Shown: positions 21,353 through 32,755, numbered from the stretch's first letter. The stretch is 64,000 nt of DNA from Prorocentrum cordatum (GCA_963575745.1 CAUYUJ010004002.1:501163-565162), one strand, 5' to 3'. Notes: generated by a model not told the origin, from the letters alone. Program-made: numbers and translations.

Positions 21353-21817
21353 TTGTACGATGGCTGGGGCGCTGCCATTGCGCGGTTCGCCCTCCTGCCC
21401 GGCTGTCTGGCCCGGCGGTCTTTCCTGCGCAAAATCAACCTCTCCCGGCACAACCTCGGCCTCCTCGCGCCAGTGCCCCAAAGGGTCGACGCGCGCTCCA
21501 CCGCGCAACTCCCGCGCACCAAGGGCCGACCCAAGAGCGCCCCCTGGCAAGCGGGGCCCCCCATCGACTACCTGGCCAGAGGCGACCGCGCGCAGCGGCG
21601 CCTCCACAATGCCACGCGCGCTGCCGACGACTCCCTGGCACGCCGACGCTGCGACCAGGGGGGGGAGACGCAGGAACACATCATGTGGCGATGCCCGTGC
21701 TGGGCCCACCAACGTCGAGCCCCGTCCGCCATGGTCTCCGACCGCAGGCGGGCCGAGCTCCCGCCGCGCGCGCGCCGCCGGCCTGCGGCCAGCTGTCGAA
21801 GGAACCCCGTCTTCTAG
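21353..21817 (+). pseudogene. LINE C-terminal zinc-knuckle region
   Basis: A 154-codon stretch whose residues 97-116 read ARRRCDQGGETQEHIMWRCP. This resembles the CxxC...ETxxH...CP zinc-binding element found after the RT in many non-LTR elements. The first Cys of the pair is Arg here; Cys100, His109 and Cys114 remain. The preceding residues (LLPGCLARRSFLRKINLSRH) have the basic, hydrophobic character of that region. No RNase H motif is legible afterwards. It may be the far end of the element at 16.9 kb, separated by insertion, or a second element. Confidence 0.5.
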
Positions 21818-24200
21818 GTCTGCAGCAGGCAGGTCCTGGCCCAGGGCCCGCCCCCTCAGCTGGCCCCGCGACCCCCGCCGGACCTCAGGCAGGGCGCGCG
21901 GCAAGAATGCTCCGGCCCAGACGGCGCGCGCGCGGCCCATGCGGCCGCGGGCGGGGCCTGCTCGAACCCAGCCCACTCCATGCTCGCGCGGGCGCGGGTA
22001 AGTTTCGGATTCCTAGACGGTGCCAATCGCCGCCTCAACCGCTCTGTCAGAGTCCACGGGCTGGCTCATTTCGCCCGGCGCGCTGAGGCCCTCGCCCCCC
22101 TCCGCGCGGTGTCTACCTCTGAAAGGCCAGTCCACAGATTCGCGGGCAACCAGACGGCGCGCGACACCTTTCGGCCACGGCTCAGCGGCGCCCGCTCCCC
22201 GGCCAAGGGAGAGCAAACAGACCTCTGGAAGCGAGTGCCTCAGGCTGCCCCCTTCCGCCGCATGTTTTCCGAGTTGAAAGTCCCCAGCCGCAGAAGTGAA
22301 GGGGGGGGGGGGGTCAATGCTTGTGAATACTTCAACAGAAGGTCGGATGAACAAGACACTTGGGGGGCGGCGCTCCGCGCCGCGCTGGAAGCTCTGCGCA
22401 AAGAAACGCGTTGGGCTGGCTGCGACCCTCCACGCCGCCGCGGCCACCATCTTCAACAGACGCGCCCGCGCGCGCCCTTTGCCCCGCCGGCGAGCTGGGC
22501 GCGCCAGCGCCGAACTCGGGCGAATGGGCCCCCACCCATGGGCGGGCGCAACTGGCGAGCCAAGGCCCTCGGCCGACGATCGCGCGCAGCCGATCTCGGA
22601 GGAGGACGCTCAGCTGGCGCTTCACTGCCTCCCGTCGCCCCTCGACGGCCCCGGCGACGCGCCAGCCGACGACGAATGCGACCCCCTTGACCTCGGAGGA
22701 GCTGCGGGCGCCCCCCCGGAAGACAACGCGCCCCAGCTTGGCGCCCCGCTCAGCGACGGGCCACCCTAGGCCCCACCCCGTGCCCAGGGCCCGCCCCATG
22801 CGCGGCCCTCCCGCGACGTCGCCCCGACGCCGACCGCGCGCAGCGCCCCCGACGGCGCAATGCATGAACCGCCCCCACGCCCGGACCCAAGGTGACAACA
22901 GCCGCGGCAGAGAGCACACCTCACCACGCCACCGCGCGCCACGTGACCCGCCGATCCAACGCGCGCTGGAGGCCAGAGCAAGATGGGTCGACTACCTCGC
23001 CCGCATCACCCCCCGGTGGCTCCTAGACCTTTGTGGCCCCGACGGAGGCAAACAAACGTGGCCCCTATATCGCGTCGAAGAAGTCCCCCGTGCGCCCCAC
23101 GTGGCAGCCTTCATTGGGCACGTGGACCCACCGCCATGGGGTGCGATCGACCTCCAGAGGCGACGCGTGCACGAAATCTGCGAGGAAGCCTTGGAACGAG
23201 GTGGGGCAAATGAGCGACGCGCGCCGCGACGCCATGGATGCCCACTTGGACCGCCTCGACCCCCCGCCAGGTTGCCGAGGGCGTTGCCGGCCACCCTGGG
23301 CCTTCGCGCAGCCCGCGGCACCAACCTTCCCATCATAACATGATGCGCAGCGCCCACGAGCGGCGCCCTCACGCGGGCCCGCTGCGCGACAGCGGCGCGA
23401 CCGCACGGCCATGTTCTCACTCGACGGGCGCCGCTGGTTCAGGCGCGCAGGCACCTTCGCTAGCGACGACGGGTCCAACGACTCTGCCCACCAAATTCGG
23501 GGGGGCCCGCCCGACCCAGCAACTGGCACCGCCGCCGGCGCCCCTCCAGGCGTCTACCTCGCGGGGACAGCGCAGCGCAGTCCCCCGTTCCACCGTCAAA
23601 GACGCCGCGTGCCCGGTTCAGCTGGCGCCGGGGAGCACAACAGAGATGTCCTCGCGAGCAAAGGCCATTATCTCTTCGAAGGGTGACAGTGAACCCCCCC
23701 CTGTCTACCCCAGGGCCGCACTTCCTTGGCCAAGTCCACTACGACCACCAGCCGCCAGTCGCAGCCGCGCCAAACCAGTCACGCAACCCCCCGGGCTCAG
23801 CCTCGGGAGACGGGGCCATCGCGGCTCACCACCCAGCCCAGCCAGCTTGATCAGCTGGCGACGCGGCGGCTCCGGACCCGTACCCAAGCGCGGCATCATG
23901 CGACCCCCCCGCCCAGTCAGCAGGAACGAAATTGTCATGTTCTACGGCCTTCTACCGCCGCCACCACACGTCAGCCTCCCGCACGGGCAACGCCTGTGGA
24001 ATCCTGGCGCCGACGCTCGGCTGCAGGCAACCGACCCCGACCACTTCTTCCGACAACTGGCCGAATATGGTGACTTCGACCCTCCTCCCACCAGCAGCGC
24101 GGCACCCCCAGCCTGTACCCCGCGGCGGCCCCTGGTCCTCCTTCGCGACGGCATCGCCCCATGGCCCATGATCCTCCTTCGCGACGAAGACCCCAGCCGC
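21818..24200. other. GC-rich unassigned frames
   Basis: Several plus-strand pieces look partly protein-like. 22,560-22,768 reads ISEEDAQLALHCLPSPLDGP. 22,960-23,215 reads WPLYRVEEVPRAPHVAAFIG then RRRVHEICEEALERG. 23,900-24,080 reads ATDPDHFFRQLAEYGDFDPP. They are in different frames and joined by Pro/Arg-rich text. They could be remnants of a retroelement ORF. I recognise no domain. Confidence 0.3.
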
Positions 24201-24201
24201 C

Positions 24202-24750
24202 TCAGGCGCGCCCTGCACCTTCCGGGTTCCCCCGCCCACCCGAGCGCAGGCCAAGCGCTGGGGAATCGCGCCCGTCGCGCGCAGGGCCTGGCGTGCCGCC
24301 CGGACGGTCGCGCTGGCACCCCTCGCGTGTCAGGGACAAGCCGCGCAGGCCCAGGCTCAACCTGCGGCGGACCGCTCGACGCGGCTCGAACGCCAGCTCG
24401 AGCGTGTCGAGCCTCTGTCTAGCCGTGTCCGCCGCACGTCGCGACAGCACCCCAACGCGCTTGCGAATTTCACGTCGCCGTTCAGCGTCAGGCCTCAGTG
24501 GCCCCTTCGGCGACGAATGTTTCCGCCTCCGTCGCAGTCGCCCTCCGCGCGGTCCAAACGCTTCTCGCCAGAAGCCCCGGCGAACCTCCCCTTGGAGGCC
24601 CGTCCGTCGACTGGCAACCGTCCACTCTGGCCTTCCCCAGTGCGGGTCCTGAAACGGTGTTGGATGGATGCCCCCACTTCCAGCGAGGTACCGTCGCGCC
24701 AAAGACGGGCGCAGGCCTCGCTTAAACCACCTGGTGGGCTCGGCGACCAC
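24202..24750 (-). CDS. Unrecognised Arg-rich minus-strand frame
   Basis: A 182-codon frame. Residues ~20-60 have ordinary composition (SLARRYLAGSGGIHPTPFQD). Residues ~85-130 form a likely charged helix (ERRREIRKRVGVLSRRAADT, TLELAFEPRRAV). The plus strand is also open, and no motif, start context or neighbour supports a function. It may be a fragment of the same decayed element as the preceding sequence or chance in GC-rich DNA. Confidence 0.15.
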   Translation of the reverse strand: MVAEPTRWFKRGLRPSLARRYLAGSGGIHPTPFQDPHWGRPEWTVASRRTGLQGEVRRGFWREAFGPRGGRLRRRRKHSSPKGPLRPDAERRREIRKRVGVLSRRAADTARQRLDTLELAFEPRRAVRRRLSLGLRGLSLTREGCQRDRPGGTPGPARDGRDSPALGLRSGGRGNPEGAGRA

Positions 24751-24954
24751 TGCGATGCAGAATCACAGCTCTACCATTTGCTCGTGGGGGGGGGGTCGCC
24801 CCGCCCTTCCCTCGAACACCTCCCCTGGCCGTCCGACCAAGACGGGCGTGTATGGGCCCCCTTTTAGCCGACTCGCTCCTGCCAAGGAGCGGGGCGTGCC
24901 GGCCGCGTTCCGCCAGGAGCCTGCGCGCACACCCGCGCGAATCGATCCAATCCT

Positions 24955-24980
24955 TTTCTCTCTCTCTCTCTTTCTTTCTT

Positions 24981-25013
<33 letters not shown>

Positions 25014-25021
25014 GTTTCTCA

Positions 25022-25053
<32 letters not shown>

Positions 25054-25135
25054 TTGTTGTTCACGCTCTTTCCTTATACGTTTACTTGTGTCTCTTTCTC
25101 TCATGTGTTTTCTCTCGCTCTCTCTCTCTCTCTAT
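24955..25135 (+). repeat. CT microsatellite with short TA tract
   Basis: CTCTCT runs with TTTCTTTCTTT and a central TATATATATAT. No gene. Confidence 0.9.
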
Positions 25136-25248
25136 CCCTCGGAGCGGCCAACATCGAATCGATGGTTTGGATGGGGTTTGTTCATGCGAAGATGACGACG
25201 GGGACGACGGCGGCGGCGACGAGGACAAGGATGAGGACGTAATTTCTA

Positions 25249-25382
25249 AGTTTGCACGGATGTCTTAGACCGGCGGCTATGGACATCCTCCGTTGCACGC
25301 GGAGCGCGCCAGGGGCGGCGCGGAAGGCGCCGCCAGGGGGGCCCCACGCCGATTCAAGAAGCCCGTGTGCGGACCTCCGAGA
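25249..25382 (+). repeat. Family 1 inverted-repeat element, copy C, TA tail
   Basis: The core GCGCGCCAGGGGCGGCGCGG and right arm GCCCGTGTGCGGACCTCCGA are clear; the left arm is decayed (GTTTGCACGGATGTCTTAGA). Two bases after the right arm begins a TA/CA dinucleotide tract to ~25,425. Confidence 0.8.
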
Positions 25383-25643
25383 ATATATATATATATATAT
25401 ATACACATATATATATAAATATGTGTGTGTCGTCGATTGTTCTTCTCAAAAGATGACTGACTGACCACGGCGAGATCCCCGAACCATACTCAAATCAACA
25501 TAAATCCAAAGGCTCACCGTGCGCCGGGGAATAATTGCGATTCGACCGATAAGGGACGTGTGAGCCGCTCGTGCGCCCCTTCTCGGGCACGAGCGCTAAT
25601 TCGCGACAGCATGTCTCCTGCTAAGGCCCCCAGGGTCTTCGAA

Positions 25644-25783
25644 AGGAGGACGACGAGGATGTCGGCCACAGGCAGCGGCGGCGGCGACGTCGCCGTCAGC
25701 CAGGAGCCGGAGACGCAAGGGGCGGCGCCAGAAGCGCTGCCAGGGGAACCCGACGCCGATCAAAGAAAGCTGCGCGCGGACCC
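25644..25783 (+). repeat. Family 1 inverted-repeat element, copy D
   Basis: Diverged left arm (GGAGGACGACGAGGATGTCG), core GGGGCGGCGCCAGAAGCGC, right arm GACGCCGATCAAAGAAAG then CTGCGCGCGGACCC. A GACGAC-rich tract follows from ~25,825 to 25,960. Confidence 0.7.
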
Positions 25784-25824
25784 CTATGTAATGATGCCTG
25801 TGCCGTCCTCTACTCTTCGATGGG

Positions 25825-25960
25825 GAGGGCGACGACGAGGACGAAGGCGAGGGCGACGACGAGGACGACGAGGACGAAGACGCAGACGACGCAAACGACG
25901 AAGAGGACGACGGCAGCAGCGGCGACGAGGACGAGGAGGACGAGGAGAACGAAATCGACG
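25825..25960 (+). repeat. GAC/GAG-rich tract
   Basis: Made of GACGAC, GACGAGGAC and CGACGACG words. Frames read as poly-Arg or poly-Asp. Low complexity; no gene supported. Confidence 0.85.
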
Positions 25961-26350
25961 GCAACCGGGGCCCTTTTTCCCCTCGGCCGCGCCGCCCGCG
26001 CACAGGCTGCGCGGCGCCCAGAGGGCGCCGCCCCCGCCTTCGAGGGGGGATGGTCCGGCGCGCGCGGGCGCGCGCCGGCCTGGAGGCCCGCACACGCCGG
26101 GGGCCGCGGTCCTCAGCCTCGGCGAGGGGTCCGCCTTGGAGGAGGAAAGAACAGCACACTCGGTCGGAAGAGGTAGGTAGAAGCATGAAGTAGAAAGGCG
26201 TCGGAAGTATAGATTGGGCCTCGGCCCACACCCTGGAGAGGAGGGAAGAGGGAGAACCACTCGATCATTGAAGCGGGAATGCGGCTAGAAGTAGATTGGG
26301 ACTGCAGAGTGCAGAAGTACCTTTACATTCAACGACTGGCGTGCAAACAT

Positions 26351-26452
26351 TCGACGATCCGCGCGGACTTCCTGGACATGCGCTGGACACGCCCCCCTCC
26401 CCCTTGGTGCAGGGGGCCAGCGCAGACCCACAGAAATCGGCGTGGACCGTCC
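26351..26452 (+). repeat. Family 1 inverted-repeat element, copy E (short)
   Basis: Arms GATCCGCGCGGACTTCCTGG and GACCCACAGAAATCGGCGTG remain. The GC-rich core is replaced by a shorter CCCCCTCCCCCTTGGTGCAG-type core, which defines a subfamily with copy F. Confidence 0.7.
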
Positions 26453-26571
26453 ACTTGCCATCGCTCGGACGTCCATACCCAGTGCATTTTTCGGTTTCGT
26501 GCGCTTACTTCTTTGCAAGACGGTCCAAAATGCTCGCAGATGGCCCCAGCCGAGGAAACATGCACACGCCG

Positions 26572-26651
26572 GGGCGAAGCCGAGGGACTTCTTGGACCTG
26601 CGCTGAACCCCCTCTGGTGCAGGGGGGCCAGCGCAGACCCAAGAAATCAGC
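26572..26651 (+). repeat. Family 1 inverted-repeat element, copy F (short)
   Basis: Left arm GAGGGACTTCTTGGACCTGC, short core as in copy E, right arm GCGCAGACCCAAGAAATCAG. The right arm passes directly into a GAC-based minisatellite. A partial right arm is repeated after that minisatellite at 26,796-26,830. Confidence 0.75.
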
Positions 26652-26795
<144 letters not shown>

Positions 26796-26989
26796 ACCCA
26801 AGAAATCAGCGCAGACCCAAGAAATCGCGTGTACCGGTTATGTTGTTCCCTTCGACGCCTGTGCCGCCGGCGGCGCCGCGCCATGGGGCCGGGCGGCGGA
26901 CGGGCACCTGGCGGCGGAGGCTCCGGCAACGTCGTGCCGCGCAGGAGCAGGGCAGGTGCTCCCCTGGCCGCGGCGCTTGGCGGCGCGCG

Positions 26990-27125
26990 GGGGGAGGGGG
27001 GAGGGCTGCCTGGGGGGAGGCTGCTTCTCAGGAGGCGCGTGCCCCACGTCTGCAGGCACGGCCCGCGCCTCCTGAGCAGCATGGGGGTGCTTCCGAGAGC
27101 CCTTCCGCCCTCCCCCCAGCCCCCT
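26990..27125 (+). repeat. Repeat module matching 15.34 kb
   Basis: Shares GGAGGCTGCTTC, GGCCCGCGCCTC, GGGGGTGCTTC and CAGCCCCCTC, in order, with 15,340-15,500. Surrounding frames are open on both strands and not trusted. Confidence 0.6.
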
Positions 27126-27339
27126 CTGCGCGTGGCTGGGGCGGGGCGCGGCCACGACCCAGCTCCTCGAAGGTGGCCTGGATCCAGGGGAAGGCCCGAG
27201 ATCCAGAGCACCATCTGGAGCCCAGCATGGTGCCCGTTTCGGCGCCTCGACTCTCGGCCACCTGACTTCCGCGCATCGCGACCAGGGCGCCCTGCGATGA
27301 GCGACTGCCTTCGCGCCATCGATCCTTCGCGCACCCCTC

Positions 27340-27505
27340 CCCTGGGGAATCTGGGCGCCCGAAATGGGTACGGAAAAAAGGCACACTGCCCAACAACAAA
27401 AGTTGTTCCAAACCAACAGCGGCCGCTGTTGGGCAGGCGGCCTTCGGTCTCAAATGGACAGAGTCAGCGGCGACACCGACAACGAGTCCTGTTCAAGATG
27501 AGCAG
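27340..27505 (+). repeat. Dispersed repeat pair, copy 2
   Basis: Matches 10,490-10,645. It contains an 18-base perfect palindrome, CAACAGCGGCCGCTGTTG, near 27,414-27,431; the first copy has the same site with two changes. Confidence 0.75.
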
Positions 27506-27529
27506 AAACTGCTGCTTTTCAACCGGGAC

Positions 27530-27735
27530 ATCGGATCGACTCTGAAGGCGCGTCGGATCGGGCCGCGTCGGCACGGAGCCGAAATCGAAGCGGACCGGCT
27601 GCGCCACGGTGCAGGGCAACGCCGCGCAGACTTCGGGCCGCACAGGGCCCTCCTACCATGCCGGCATGGGGCCAGATCGGGCCGGCGGGAGCCGATGTGA
27701 AATCGGATCCGTCGGGTCGGAGCATAAGCGGGCGC
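27530..27735 (+). repeat. GATCGAATC-rich dispersed repeat, copy 3
   Basis: Words GGATCGACTC, GTCGGATCGGGCC and GAAATCGGATCC, ending in GGAGCATAAGCGG, as in copy 2. Confidence 0.55.
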
Positions 27736-28037
27736 GTTCCACTACCCGCAGAGTAACCGATCGCAAATGGCCTGGACCCGCCGCGAGGGATTCACGATGC
27801 ACTACATGGAAGCACTCATGTGTATCTCGATCGTTTGCGAGCAGGCAATTTGCGAACATTATCACGCGCTCGGTGAAAGTGGACCCCGCCAAGTGCTTAC
27901 TTAGCTGTGGCGGCAGTGCCCCCTCCGACGCCTCCTCGCAGGATCCTCGTCGCCCCCCCTCGCTTCGCCCTCGCTCGTGACGCGCCGTGCCAGACCAGTC
28001 CCTGACCGCGATCGCCCGGGGCGCTGGAGAGACTGTT

Positions 28038-28238
28038 TGGCGGCGAGCGAGGGGGGAAGTGAGAAGGGGCGAGCCGTCTCAGAATGCTCGGAAGCCCTCC
28101 ACCCTTCGGAGAAGTTTTCTCAGTCTTCCCCGAAGACGCCGAAAACTCCTGGGAAGGCCCGAGGCCTCCTGAGAAGGCCCGCCGCCGTCTGAGAAGGCCT
28201 TCACCTTCTAGCTCCCCCCCACCCTCGCTCGCCGCCGA
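28038..28238. mobile_element. Family 2 inverted-repeat element, copy 2
   Basis: Ends GGCGGCGAGCGAGGGGGGAA and CCACCCTCGCTCGCCGCCGA are inverted repeats. The interior has repeated TTCGGAGAAG, CTCCTGAGAAGGCC and TCTGAGAAGGCC. About 200 bases, no coding capacity. Confidence 0.8.
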
Positions 28239-28390
28239 ACTTTGGGGAGGCGCAGGGCTCGAGTCGGGGGGCCAGGGACTTGCCTTGCTCGGGCGTTGCC
28301 CCGGGGGCAACCCTGGCCCAGGGTGTCCCCAGCGTACCGCTCCGGCATGACGCCCCCGAGTCTCTCTGGGCCTCGTGATGGCGCCCTTGA

Positions 28391-28590
28391 TCGGCGGCGA
28401 GCCATGAGGGGAAGTGAAAAAGAGAATACCTTCTGAGATGGCTCGGAGGTCCCCAGGCATTATGAGAAATGTTCTAAGCCTTCCCCGAAGACGCAGAACA
28501 CTTCTCAAAGGCGCGAGGGCTTCTGAGAAGTCCAGCCGCCTTCTCAGCAGGCCTTATTCTTCTCAATTCCCCCCCTCGCTCGCCGCCGAT
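28391..28590. mobile_element. Family 2 inverted-repeat element, copy 3
   Basis: Ends TCGGCGGCGAGCCATGAGGG and CCCCTCGCTCGCCGCCGA, with interior CTTCTGAGAAG words. The element is flanked by TTGA on both sides, a possible 4-bp target-site duplication. It lies about 150 bases from copy 2 in the same layout. Confidence 0.8.
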
Positions 28591-29011
28591 TGAGGCCATC
28601 TAGGTCGTCTGGAACAGCCTGGGGCGCACCTTGAGCCAAGGACAAGCATGGCAACACTCGACTGTCGAGGCCGTCGGACACATGGCTGGACCGTCTGAAA
28701 CTTGACGCGAACTTCCGCTGCGAGCACCTCACGACCGTCAAGCTTCACGTCGGGACCGCCAACCCAAATCCGAGAACCGCAAACACTAGTCTTCAGAAAG
28801 AGAGAGAGAGAGAGAAGGGGGGGTGCAATGAGCGAATGAGGTTGTGAGGGGAACGAGTCCTGCCTCCCCAGGGGGGTCCCCCAGGACTTACTCATCCCGA
28901 GCGGTTGTTGACGGCCCCTAAACCCAGGGGAGGAACCTGGGAGTAGAACAAACTGATAACATGGTGGCGGGACACGTTTGCCTCAGGACCTCTTGCGGAT
29001 GCGCACAACGT

Positions 29012-29170
29012 GGTGGCGAGGCGGGGGTGGCCTTCTGAGGAGCCAGGGTGCTTCGTAGAAGGCAGAAGGACCTGGGGGCTTCTCAAAAGCCCGGATGGCT
29101 TCAAAGACGCCCCCTGCCGTTTTAAGAACACCCCAGGCCTGTTAGAAGGCCGCACCCCCTGGCGCCACAG
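29012..29170. mobile_element. Family 2 inverted-repeat element, copy 4
   Basis: Ends GTGGCGAGGCGGGGGTGGCC and GGCCGCACCCCCTGGCGCCA, approximately complementary, with interior GGGGCTTCTCAAAAGCC and TTCGTAGAAGG. More diverged than copies 2 and 3. Confidence 0.6.
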
Positions 29171-30930
29171 CCGTGCGCGCGTCGCCACACCCCTGTCCCT
29201 TGTGGCGGAAGGGGCAAGCAGACAGCCAGAAAGAGGGAGAGAGAGAGAGCGAGGCGGGCGCGGCGGAATGCACCGCTCGGGTGTTGCCAGCAGGCGCCCC
29301 TGGCCCAAGGTGCCCCCAGGGTGTGCCAGATGTCCTCCACAACACCCCTCGCGAGGCCCCGAGGGCCCCTGGGGCTTCAAAACGGAGCGACAAGCTGAGG
29401 GCGCATCTGGCCAGGGACGCCCCTGGCAACAACCCGAACTGCGTCTTTCAGGCCGCAGCATCCGTGACACACCAGAGCCAGGTATATGTCTTCGGGCTGG
29501 CCTGCTGCCCCTGTGAAGGACAGTAGGGCTCCCGGGATCCCGCGCGCGCGCGACGGCGGACGCCGACACTCGGGCGGACATCGACGGGGGGTTCGGAGCA
29601 ACTCCTGGGACGTCTTCGTAAGAAAGATTGCAGGCGCTTGCACTAAATTCAGGAGTCAGTAAATCAAGTTCGCCCAGATAAAGGCCACTCTGAAGCCGGA
29701 TTACGCCCCAATAGGTGCGCGGGATGAAGTCAATCCGCACAGGACTCTGTCGGATTAGGTGGGCTGTCGACCACGGATATTACCAGCGCCGACGCTGAAC
29801 TATACCTCCCAGAGAGCTGCCTCCTGAGGGGGAGGCGGCCCCAAAGGGTTCCCTTCTGAGCCCGCTCGGCGTCTGAGACCGCTCGGTCGCCACGTGAGCA
29901 ACCAAGCGAGGTCGGTTCGAGCAGGGCCGTGGGAGTCTGGTCCGTTGGGCCACCGAGTGGGCTCGGTCTCGCGCCCGTTCGGCGGCCGAACGGGGTCAGA
30001 AGGGAGCCCCGGGGCAACGGGGGGCGAACGAGGGGCGTATGGCGTAGGGTGTGCGGGGGGGGGTCCCTCGAGGGGGGGCCCCTACAGGGCACGGGCCGCC
30101 GCCCCGCGTTCCAGAGGCGCGGGGCAGGTGCGCACCTCTTCACCCCCGTTCCTGGCATGAAAGGATGTGTGGGGGGTCCTGAGGGGCGCGGGTCCTGAGC
30201 TCTGGAAGGGGACCTTTCCCCAGGAGCAGGTGTTCATCCCGAGTCGGTACTCTGACGGTCCTGGGGCTATTGGGAAGGTCGCAGAGGTCCGAAGCAGGGA
30301 GAAACCTTCAGACCCGCTTCCCAAAAGACCCCTTACGTTCACTGCGATTCGTCGCATCCCGTGAATTTCTCCCCACTCCGTTGCCGCCCGCCCGAGACAG
30401 GAAAATACATCAGCTCCTGGCCTAATCGCTAGCTCCGTTACCGATCTGCCAGCGGCCCGCAAAAAGACGGGCCCCTCCGCCTCCTCCTCCGTCCCTTCCT
30501 GGAACGCTCGACTTCAGAGACCTACATGTGCGAGCTGATGGTACAAAACTGTCTGGGCGCAATCAGAGCTCCTCGTTCAGCTTGGTCCGGTACGTGGCAT
30601 CCTCACGGATGGGCGGATGCAGACCGAGTTGATAGTGGAGGGGCAAAATTGAAGACGCTGGGGAACACTAAGCAACACAAACCAACACAGAGAGAGGGAT
30701 CAATATACCTGATCGGACACGAACGGGAAGCGCCGATGTTGTCCGTTTGGGTCCTTGGGTGGATTACGAGTGACAGCGTGGATGACGGGGAGGGCAGCGA
30801 GGGGAGCAGGAGGACAACGAGTAGGCAGACAAGCGCGAGGACGAAGAGGAAGATATGAAAGAAGACACGTGCGAGGAGGAGCGAACTGGGACCCCCCCCG
30901 CTCAAAATGATGAATCTCGTGAGCCGTCAC
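29171..30930. other. Unassigned GC-rich sequence
   Basis: Overlapping frames on both strands, none recognised. A GAGAGA tract sits near 29,232 and a run of Gs near 30,053-30,062. Confidence 0.4.
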
Positions 30931-30934
30931 GTCT

Positions 30935-31320
30935 GGGGCCCTCTGTGGGAGCATTGTGGGAGCCTCTTCGAAGCTTCTGTGACCCTCTTGGACTGTCCAG
31001 GCGCGTCTCGAGGGTCTGTGGGGGCTCTCTTGGGATATCTTCGTGTTCTCTGGGGATGTCTTAGGGCTCTGTTGGGCAATCCCTGAGCCTCTTCGGGCGC
31101 CCTTGGGGGCCTCTGGGCGGCTCTTGGGGGCCTCTTGGTGGTCTCTTGGGGTGCTTTGGGGGTCCCCTGGGGGGCCCCTGGGCGGCTCTTGGGGGCCTTT
31201 TGGGACCCTTGGGGCCCTTTGGGGGTCCTTTGGGGGGCCTTCGGAAGCTCTCTGGGGCCGTTTTGAAACTCTCCGGGGACTCTCTGGGGCCGTTTGGAGG
31301 CTCTCCGGGAGCGCTTCCGA
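30935..31320 (+). repeat. Degenerate G-rich minisatellite (GGGGGCCTCTTGGG)
   Basis: Words such as CTCTTGGGGGCCTC and CCTTGGGGCC recur at about 12-18-base spacing. The minus strand reads as Pro/Lys/Arg-rich collagen-like text in all frames. Related short stretches lie at 43,800-43,930 and 44,270-44,425. Confidence 0.7.
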
Positions 31321-31389
31321 GATGATGCTGGTCCGGAGCCCCTTCCCGAGCCGATTTGTTGAGGATGCTCCTGGCGACGCGGCCATTTT

Positions 31390-31975
31390 TCATAAACTGT
31401 TCCTGCCATGAACGGGAAGCGCGTGACACCGAAGAGCTTAGAAAGAACATGCACCAACATCAAAATTGACTGTAGAATAGGAGCTCTTCCCGAGCGTCCA
31501 CGGGGGGAGTCAAGTGGAGTTCGCTACCCGCGCAAGTGCAGGTAAAGTCCCAGAACATTGAAACAGTACACTGGTTTTGAATACTCTCATCGTCTGGAAG
31601 ACCCGTCCGAAGGCAAGTTGAAACATGTCTCGACCGAACTTGGCAAGCAAATCGCCAGCAACAATATCAACTGTAGCGCAGGCGTTCTCCCCGAACGTCC
31701 ACGGGGATATCAGGTGGAGTTCACTATTCGCGCAAGTTCAAGTGAAGCCCCACTATGTTGAAAAATCATGCAGCTTCGAATGGTTTTCATACTTTCGAAG
31801 CCCAGCCCGCTAAACCCTAATCCTACAGACCCTAACCTGCATCGGCATGTCCATCATGATCTGAGGGATTCGATGACCCGTTCGAAAGCATGTTTTAAGG
31901 GGGATGTCTCGAGCGAAACGCTGAATTTGAATGAGCGTGGTGAAAATACCATGGGTTTTCAAGGACTCCGCTTCT
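31390..31975 (+). repeat. Dispersed GATGTCTC repeat, several partial units
   Basis: Contains CGTCCACGGGG and GTGGAGTTC twice (near 31,496 and 31,697) and GATGTCTCGAGCGAAACGCT near 31,903. The last resembles 32,170, 37,725, 39,073 and 39,150. The GACCCGTCCGAAGGCAA landmark near 31,602 recurs near 38,242. Confidence 0.7.
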
Positions 31976-32425
31976 TGAGCCATCTTGGAGGCCATCCGAG
32001 ATCATTCCAACACAATGTCTCAAAACAACTCTTGGCGCATCCGATTTGTTCGACGATGTCTCAGGTGAAACGGTCATTTTTGAATTTCCGAGCATGTTTG
32101 CGGCGAGAACACTCTTGATTAGCATGATACATGATACGTCTTAGACCAGCTTTTCAGCATCCCATGTTTGCGAGGATGTCTCCGGCGAAACGCCCATTCT
32201 GGGAAACCTCTTTCCTGACATGTACGGGAAACGCATGGAAGGGAAGAGTTGCGCAAGAACTTGCAGCATCATCGCGAACAAACGTAACGTAGGCGAACTC
32301 TCCGAACGCTCACAAGGGATACGCATGGACACGCACCCCCTTAACATTCACAAGCATATTCCTGATTATTCTCACCGCCCCTCCGCATGAAAACGACGGC
32401 GAAGACGACGACCGGGGGAGGAGGG
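31976..32425 (+). repeat. Segmental duplication, copy 1
   Basis: Collinear with 38,922-39,378. Shared landmarks in order: CATCCGAGATC(A/G)TTCCA, TTGTTCGA, GAGGATGTCTC, GGCGAAACGCC, GAACTTGCAGCA, CGAACGCTCACAAGGGATAC, ATTCCTGATTAT and CTCCGCATGA followed by GACGGCGAAGACGACGA. Copy 1 runs into a purine tract. Confidence 0.85.
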
Positions 32426-32755
32426 GGAGGGGGGGGAGGAAGAGGAAGAGGACGACGAGGAGGAGGAGGAAAAGGAGGAGCAGCAGCAGCAGGAAAAGAG
32501 GGCGAGGAGGGGAGGGGGAGCAGGACGAGGAAGAGGAGGAACAGGCGCAGGAGCAGGAGGAGGGGGAGGACGACGAGGACGAGGAAGGAGAAGGAGGAAA
32601 ACGGGGAGGAGGAGGAGGAGGAGGAGGAGGAGGAGGAGGAGGAGGAGGAGGAGAGGAGGAGGAGGAGGAGGAGGAGGCGGAGGAAGACGACGACGACGAC
32701 GACGACGACGAGGAAGACAAGGATGAGGAGGAGGGGGAGGAGGAGGAGTAGTACT
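32386..32755 (+). repeat. Purine-rich GGA/GAC tract
   Basis: Over 350 bases of GGAGGA, GAAGAG and GACGAC words. Frames read as poly-Arg/Gly/Glu or, on the other strand, poly-Ser/Pro. Low complexity. Confidence 0.9.

Noticed and set aside
20721-22001. 426-codon plus-strand and 401-codon minus-strand frames over the same bases
   Set aside because: Both are biased and mutually exclusive; the only motif (zinc-knuckle-like) lies in a third frame.
28628-28650. Possible relict of the dinoflagellate spliced leader (CTTGAGCCAA)
   Set aside because: Only ten bases match in reverse complement; chance match in 64 kb is plausible and nothing longer was found.
30700-31386. Pro/Lys/Arg collagen-like protein on the minus strand
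   Set aside because: Derived from the GGGGGCCTC minisatellite; similar text is open in three frames.
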